Source: Bacillota bacterium (GTDB lineage Bacteria; Bacillota; Clostridia; Lachnospirales; Lachnospiraceae). From it: a DNA stretch of 10,455 nt. The notes beneath the pieces are model-generated. The model did not search any database. It saw only the letters and a program-made list of their open reading frames with translations, and was not told the DNA's origin. The number at the start of each line of letters is the position of its first letter. The stretch's first letter is position 1. Below, in pieces: positions 6,544-10,455 of the stretch. Location: contig JAEZXP010000005.1 of NCBI GenBank assembly GCA_023419655.1, positions 1-10,455 of the forward strand, written 5' to 3'. Made by a program: the position numbers and the translations under genes.

Positions 6544-8310
6544 TTATAAGATGATTATCTTGGCAGAATATGTAATCGGGTCTCTTCTGCCATAATCAAA
6601 AAGTATAGTACCGTCCTTTTTAACTGCTTTACCTGTCTTAGCTGATTCTATTACATCATGTGCGAATTGTTCAATATGAATTTTATGCCTGTCAAGCTTT
6701 TGCTCCTCACAGATTTCTCTGTATCTTCGATAGGGAATAGGCTCGCCTGCGTATTCCGGTCTGTTCTTTAATTCCTCTCTCAGGCAAAGGTCGAAGACGA
6801 GAAGCTCTCTGAACACATTCATCTGATTTTCGTCTGTACCTATTCTATCCAGGAAGGCTTCGAATAAGATTTCATAGCGTCTCATCCTTGAATGGGCCAG
6901 CGTATAAAGGCCTTTCTTCATATAATAATGGTAGATGAAAGCATACAGCCTCATCGGTGTCTCAAAATAATGCTCCAGATATTCGATGGAATAAGCAAAT
7001 TGTCCACTGTTATAATATACCTCCACCATCTCGCATATTCCCTTTAACTCTAAAACCTCATCATAGCTCAGATGCTTTGTAAATAACACCTCATATGGCG
7101 GTTCATTCTTGTATGCAATCCCGTATTTCTCACATTCCCCTTCCATTATAGAGCCTTTCAAAACCTTTAAAAATCCCAGCTGCAGCTGGTCAGGCTTTAG
7201 CATATAGACATCATAAAAGGATTTTTCAAATGAATGATAATCCTCCAGAGGCAGACCTGCGATTAGGTCCAGATGCTGATGGATATTGTGCGCTTTTTTT
7301 ATGCATTTCACATTCTCAGCCAGCCGTTCAAAATCCACTTTTCTTCGGATTGCTTCCATTGTATCGGGATTCGTCGTCTGTACGCCTATCTCCAGCTGGA
7401 CAAGCCCGGGCCTCAGGCTTTCTAACAGCCTAATCTCCTCCTCATTCAATAAATCTCCTGTAATCTCAAAATGAAAATTAGTAACGCCATTGTCATGCTC
7501 TTTTATAAACTGCCATATTGCCAGGGCATGCCCCTTATTGCAGTTAAAGGTCCGGTCAATGAATTTAACCTGCGGCACCTTGTATTCCAGAAAAATACCC
7601 AGTTCCTTATTAATAAGCTCCATACTGCGGTACCGTACTCCCCTGCCAGCAGATGACAGTCCTATGTTAGCAGATGACAGTCCTATGCCAGCAGAGGACA
7701 GGCAATAACTGCAGGAATAGGGGCATCCCCTGCTGCTTTCATAATATATAATCTTATTTTGGTGTTCTTGCATATCCTCATAGGCAAAAGGAATATCATC
7801 CAGCGGCAAAATTTTACGGGAAGGCGTTATCATGATTGCATCTGCTGATTTATCATCTGCTCCGAAAAGTCTGGCACTGTCCTTAAAGGCAATACCATTG
7901 ATAGTATCCAGCTCAGTTCGGATTCCCAGATAATACTCCGTTACTTCACAGAAGGTCTGCTCCCCTTCTCCAATGATAATACCATCCAGACTGTTATATT
8001 TTAGCAGGCTTTCCTCTGGATAATACGTCACCTCCGGCCCGCCGAACCAGATTTTTACCTGCGGCTGAACTCTTTTTAAATCTTCCATAACACTTTCTAT
8101 TATACGGATATTCCATATATAGCAGGAGAATGCTACCACATCCGCCTTATGCAGATAGATTCCCCTGAGAATATCATCCTTCATATGATTGATAGAATAT
8201 TGTGCAACATGAATATGATTCTTATACTTTCCTGAATATGCCCTGATGCTGTGGACAGCAAGGTTCGTATGAATAAACTTGGTATCTACGGCAACCAATA
8301 AAATTTTCAT
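6544..8310 (-). CDS. B12-binding-domain radical SAM protein, DUF4080 type
   Basis: A 588-residue class B-like radical SAM protein. Residues 1-130 form a Rossmann-like cobalamin-binding-type domain (LLVAVDTKFIHTNLA at the start, WFGGPEVTYYPEE near 88-100, GIIIGEGEQTF at 110-120); the His expected for base-off cobalamin binding is not obvious. The radical SAM core spans about 185-400, with the 4Fe-4S motif C196-x3-C200-x2-C203 in SSRGCPYSCSYC. The C-terminal 170 residues match the layout of DUF4080. Directly after the cysteine motif a seven-residue unit (LSSAGIG, LSSANIG, LSSAGRG; 204-224) occurs three times, where I would expect one in relatives. The ATG at 8308-8310 has GGAGA six bases upstream. 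The reaction is not known for this group; methyl transfer or methylthiolation is only a family analogy. It precedes nth by 27 bases. Confidence 0.85.
   Translation of the reverse strand: MKILLVAVDTKFIHTNLAVHSIRAYSGKYKNHIHVAQYSINHMKDDILRGIYLHKADVVAFSCYIWNIRIIESVMEDLKRVQPQVKIWFGGPEVTYYPEESLLKYNSLDGIIIGEGEQTFCEVTEYYLGIRTELDTINGIAFKDSARLFGADDKSADAIMITPSRKILPLDDIPFAYEDMQEHQNKIIYYESSRGCPYSCSYCLSSAGIGLSSANIGLSSAGRGVRYRSMELINKELGIFLEYKVPQVKFIDRTFNCNKGHALAIWQFIKEHDNGVTNFHFEITGDLLNEEEIRLLESLRPGLVQLEIGVQTTNPDTMEAIRRKVDFERLAENVKCIKKAHNIHQHLDLIAGLPLEDYHSFEKSFYDVYMLKPDQLQLGFLKVLKGSIMEGECEKYGIAYKNEPPYEVLFTKHLSYDEVLELKGICEMVEVYYNSGQFAYSIEYLEHYFETPMRLYAFIYHYYMKKGLYTLAHSRMRRYEILFEAFLDRIGTDENQMNVFRELLVFDLCLREELKNRPEYAGEPIPYRRYREICEEQKLDRHKIHIEQFAHDVIESAKTGKAVKKDGTILFDYGRRDPITYSAKIIIL
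7639..7701 (-). repeat. Three in-frame tandem copies of a 21-base unit
   Basis: Units at 7681-7701, 7660-7680 and 7639-7659 differ from each other at only a few positions and keep the reading frame, encoding LSSAGIG, LSSANIG and LSSAGRG immediately after the radical SAM cysteine motif. The near-identity suggests recent slippage or duplication. Confidence 0.9.
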
Positions 8311-8334
8311 AGCCGGTCTCCATTCATTAACAAA

Positions 8335-8364
8335 GATAAAACTATTTTATCACAATTCTGTGAT
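8335..8364. promoter_or_regulatory. Two overlapping perfect palindromes between CmpB-like and radical SAM genes
   Basis: GATAAAA-CTA-TTTTATC (8335-8351) has a perfect seven-base stem. ATCACA-ATTC-TGTGAT (8349-8364) has a perfect six-base stem, and the two share three bases. Neither is followed by a T-run on the transcribed strand. On the minus strand TGATAAAAT lies within them and could be an extended -10. An operator, an internal promoter or an mRNA processing site are all possible. Confidence 0.4.
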
Positions 8365-8372
8365 TTCGTCTC

Positions 8373-8801
8373 TTAAAACAACTTATAATGCGGCTTCTCT
8401 TCCCCTAACAGATAATAACGCAAAAAATCATCGAGCAGGATTGCCACAGCGGATAAAAAGAACCATATAACTGTATAAAGCAGGCATATCTGTCCCATCA
8501 GATTAAAGGGCTGGCCGGAATAATCCCATACATCCAGCTTCAGCCATACATTTACAATCAGGCCTGTTACGAATTCTACCGCTGTGACAATCCCTGCCGA
8601 TAGAACCATCTGACTGACCAATGCCATATCTTTTGAAAACACCTCATTGATTAAGCCTATGAGAATGAAACATATTCCTCCTGCAACGAGCATCGATATG
8701 TGGGAATATCCCCGAAACAATATCTCTATCCCCCCATAAGCGAATCCGCCTACAAGAAATAGCATGATATATTTTAAAACCTTACTATATCGTATGAGCA
8801 T
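8373..8801 (-). CDS. CmpB-like putative ABC transporter permease
   Basis: A 142-residue integral membrane protein with about four hydrophobic segments (roughly residues 9-27, 34-52, 62-84 and 102-126). The motif VWDYSGQPFNLMGQICLLYTVIW (located at 90-112) is the hallmark of the ABC_trans_CmpB family (PF06541), whose members are annotated as putative ABC permeases though transport has not been shown. No ATPase or binding-protein gene is nearby, so a transporter role is unproven. The length is at the short end for the family but looks complete. The ATG at 8799-8801 has AAAGGA six bases upstream. It is the first gene of the apparent set CmpB-like, radical SAM, nth; the 62-base gap to the radical SAM gene holds palindromes, so the two may be separately controlled. 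Confidence 0.8.
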   Translation of the reverse strand: MLIRYSKVLKYIMLFLVGGFAYGGIEILFRGYSHISMLVAGGICFILIGLINEVFSKDMALVSQMVLSAGIVTAVEFVTGLIVNVWLKLDVWDYSGQPFNLMGQICLLYTVIWFFLSAVAILLDDFLRYYLLGEEKPHYKLF

Positions 8802-8816
8802 ATCTGTTCCTTTCTG

Positions 8817-8836
8817 TATACTTAATTCTATACTTA
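8817..8836. repeat. Direct repeat upstream of the CmpB-like gene
   Basis: TAAGTATA (minus strand) occurs twice, separated by four bases, just upstream of the ribosome site of the CmpB-like gene. The spacing of 12 bases centre to centre could suit a regulator binding tandem half-sites, but in such AT-rich DNA it may be chance. No confident promoter could be placed in 8802-8930. Confidence 0.25.
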
Positions 8837-8931
8837 TTTTAGAAACTCCTTTTACTAATTTAATATGCTCATATCCTTTATAAATATATCTGACTTTCTT
8901 CTATACCAAAAAATACATCTGCGGGAAAGTA

Positions 8932-8959
8932 AAAAAGGACAGTTCGCACTGTCCTTTTT
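8932..8959 (-). terminator. Intrinsic terminator of ftsH
   Basis: On the minus strand a stem of 12 base pairs (GGACAGT/ACTGTCC core plus flanking A/T pairs) closes a four-base GCGA loop of the stable GNRA type and ends in six T. It lies about 107 bases after the ftsH stop. The A-run on the other side means it could also work for plus-strand transcription. Confidence 0.88.
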
Positions 8960-9066
8960 CGGAGAAGGTATTTTGTTACTTATGGGGGTGTAGCAAAAAA
9001 CTATATAATGTATTGGGGTTTACAAACATAGTATAACACCTAAACTAATATAAGTCTGCACAAACT

Positions 9067-10455
9067 TTACAAAATTTCGTCAGAATTTTCGTCATTTTCG
9101 ACAACCTTTGCTTCGTTTTGTGTCTCAAACAGGGCTTCAAACTCTTCTCTTGATATACGTTCTCTCTCTATTAACAGATTTGCACATGCATCAAGTATAT
9201 CTTTTTTCTCCAATAAAATTTTCTTTGCTTCCGCATAGCATCCGTCTATGATGCTTCTGACCTCTTCATCAATTTTATTGGCTACGTTGTCACTATAGGT
9301 CTTTGTATGGCCCCAGTCTCTGCCGATGAATACTTCATCTTCGTTCTGCTCATAATTGACCATTCCGATTGATTCAGAAAAACCATACCGTGTTATCATG
9401 GCTCTGGCCGTTTTGGTTGCAACCTTGATATCCTGGGAGGCTCCGGTGGTTATATCATCAAAGATAAGCTCCTCGGCAGCTCTTCCTCCAAGGCTTACGA
9501 TAATATCCTGACGCATCTGCCCCTTCGTATGGAACATCTCATCCTTTTCAGGAAGCGGCATCGTAAAGCCTGCTGCTCCGCCTCCGGTAGGAATAATCGA
9601 AACGGTATATACCGGCCCTACATCCGGAAGCACATGGAACAATATTGCATGGCCTGCCTCATGATATGCCGTAATCCGTTTTTCTTTATCACTGATAACC
9701 TTGCTTTTCTTTTCCGTGCCTATTCCAACCTTAATAAAGGCTTTCTTAATATCCTCGTCACTGATGTAACTTCTATTGTCCCTGGCCGCACCGATTGCCG
9801 ACTCATTCATAAGATTCTCCAGGTCTGCACCGGTGAAGCCGGCTGTGGTCTGTGCTATCTGCTTCAAATCCACATCATCTCCCAAAGGCTTTCCTTTGGA
9901 ATGTACCTGAAGAATTTCCTCTCTTCCTTTTACATCCGGACGTCCTACGGTAACTTTTCTGTCAAACCGTCCCGGACGAAGTATTGCGGGGTCAAGGATA
10001 TCCACTCTGTTTGTGGCTGCCATAACGATAATGCCTTCATTTACACCAAAACCGTCCATCTCTACCAGCAGCTGGTTTAAGGTCTGTTCTCTTTCATCAT
10101 GTCCGCCGCCCATTCCGGTACCCCTGCGTCTTGCCACGGCATCAATCTCATCGATGAATACGATACAAGGCGAATTCTTCTTGGCATCTTCGAATAAATC
10201 TCTTACCCTGGAAGCTCCCACACCAACGAACATCTCCACAAAGTCAGAACCGGATATGGAGAAGAACGGAACTCCTGCTTCTCCGGCTACCGCCTTACCA
10301 AGCAGCGTCTTACCTGTTCCGGGAGGTCCCACAAGAAGAACTCCCTTCGGTATTCTGGCTCCCACCTGTATATATTTTCTCGGAGACTTTAAGAAATCGA
10401 CAATCTCTTTAAGCTCTTCCTTTTCCTCATCAAGCCCGGCTACATTCTTAAACGT
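9067..10455 (-). CDS. ftsH: ATP-dependent zinc metalloprotease FtsH (5' part beyond window)
   Basis: The visible 462 residues run from TFKNVAGLDEEKEEL at the window edge to the natural stop. The membrane-spanning and extracytoplasmic N-terminus (normally about 120-180 residues) is outside. Numbered from the first visible residue: Walker A GPPGTGKT at 43-50; Walker B IVFIDEID near 98-105; the second region of homology with ATNR and RPGRFDR (arginine fingers) near 147-166; the zinc site HEAGH at 265-269 and third ligand Asp342 in TGASQD. All catalytic residues are intact. FtsH is a hexameric inner-membrane AAA+ protease that degrades misfolded membrane proteins and short-lived regulators. The tail after about residue 440 is acidic (ENDENSDEIL) and variable in the family. 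The true start lies beyond 10455. It ends in its own terminator, so it is separate from the CmpB-like gene. Confidence 0.97.
   Translation of the reverse strand, partial: TFKNVAGLDEEKEELKEIVDFLKSPRKYIQVGARIPKGVLLVGPPGTGKTLLGKAVAGEAGVPFFSISGSDFVEMFVGVGASRVRDLFEDAKKNSPCIVFIDEIDAVARRRGTGMGGGHDEREQTLNQLLVEMDGFGVNEGIIVMAATNRVDILDPAILRPGRFDRKVTVGRPDVKGREEILQVHSKGKPLGDDVDLKQIAQTTAGFTGADLENLMNESAIGAARDNRSYISDEDIKKAFIKVGIGTEKKSKVISDKEKRITAYHEAGHAILFHVLPDVGPVYTVSIIPTGGGAAGFTMPLPEKDEMFHTKGQMRQDIIVSLGGRAAEELIFDDITTGASQDIKVATKTARAMITRYGFSESIGMVNYEQNEDEVFIGRDWGHTKTYSDNVANKIDEEVRSIIDGCYAEAKKILLEKKDILDACANLLIERERISREEFEALFETQNEAKVVENDENSDEIL

Noticed and set aside
7639..7701. The tandem units considered as a CRISPR or mobile-element repeat.
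   Set aside because: The copies are directly adjacent without spacers, in frame and inside a coding region. A protein-level tandem expansion explains them.
8985..9040. A 17-codon minus-strand frame after ftsH with AGGTG at plausible spacing.
   Set aside because: It is very short, lacks a hydrophobic or basic design, and lies between the ftsH stop and its terminator where chance frames are expected.
9529..10080. A 183-codon plus-strand open frame antisense to ftsH.
   Set aside because: The opposite strand encodes the conserved AAA+ and protease motifs of FtsH. The plus-strand product resembles no family and is best explained as a codon-bias shadow.

Overview
The window looks like chromosomal DNA of a low-to-moderate GC Gram-positive anaerobe, most likely a member of the Clostridia and probably Lachnospiraceae. 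The reasons are the housekeeping gene set (FtsH, endonuclease III, a VanW/G5 envelope protein, a CheX-type CheY-P phosphatase, a CmpB-like membrane protein, a DUF4080 radical SAM protein), strong purine-rich Shine-Dalgarno sites and AT-rich promoters. The genus is not resolved. I see no tRNA, rRNA, CRISPR array, insertion sequence or prophage gene.

Layout from right to left, since nearly everything lies on the minus strand. The right edge holds the C-terminal 462 codons of ftsH (9067-10455, cut by the window end), closed by a strong hairpin terminator at 8932-8959. Next comes a probable three-gene unit: a CmpB-like integral membrane protein (8373-8801), a cobalamin-binding-type radical SAM protein of the DUF4080 group (6544-8310), and endonuclease III, nth (5845-6516). 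The 62-base gap between the first two holds two overlapping perfect palindromes. The 265 bases between ftsH and the CmpB-like gene hold the ftsH terminator and a short direct repeat but no credible gene.

The centre (about 4800-5850) is the least ordinary part. A plus-strand gene (5125-5739) encodes a membrane-anchored protein with TPR-like helices and converges on nth. Divergent to it, with 54 bases between start codons, is a 35-codon minus-strand gene (4963-5070). It has a near-consensus promoter, a good ribosome binding site, a basic N-terminus and one hydrophobic segment, and is easily missed because of its size. The bases from 4798 to 4962 hold the probable vanW promoter and weak hairpins.

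The left part (21-4791) is a co-directional minus-strand series: a secreted VanW/G5 protein, a PurM/HypE-fold AIR synthase-like protein, an Lrp/AsnC regulator, a class I/II aminotransferase whose TTG start overlaps the regulator's stop codon, and a CheX-like phosphatase. The regulator and aminotransferase form a clear translationally coupled pair. The other neighbours are close enough (24-51 bases) for co-transcription, but their functions do not obviously form one pathway.

The points most worth following up are the small membrane peptide with its divergent TPR partner, and an in-frame triplication of a 21-base unit directly after the radical SAM cysteine motif. No clearly new multi-gene system is visible.
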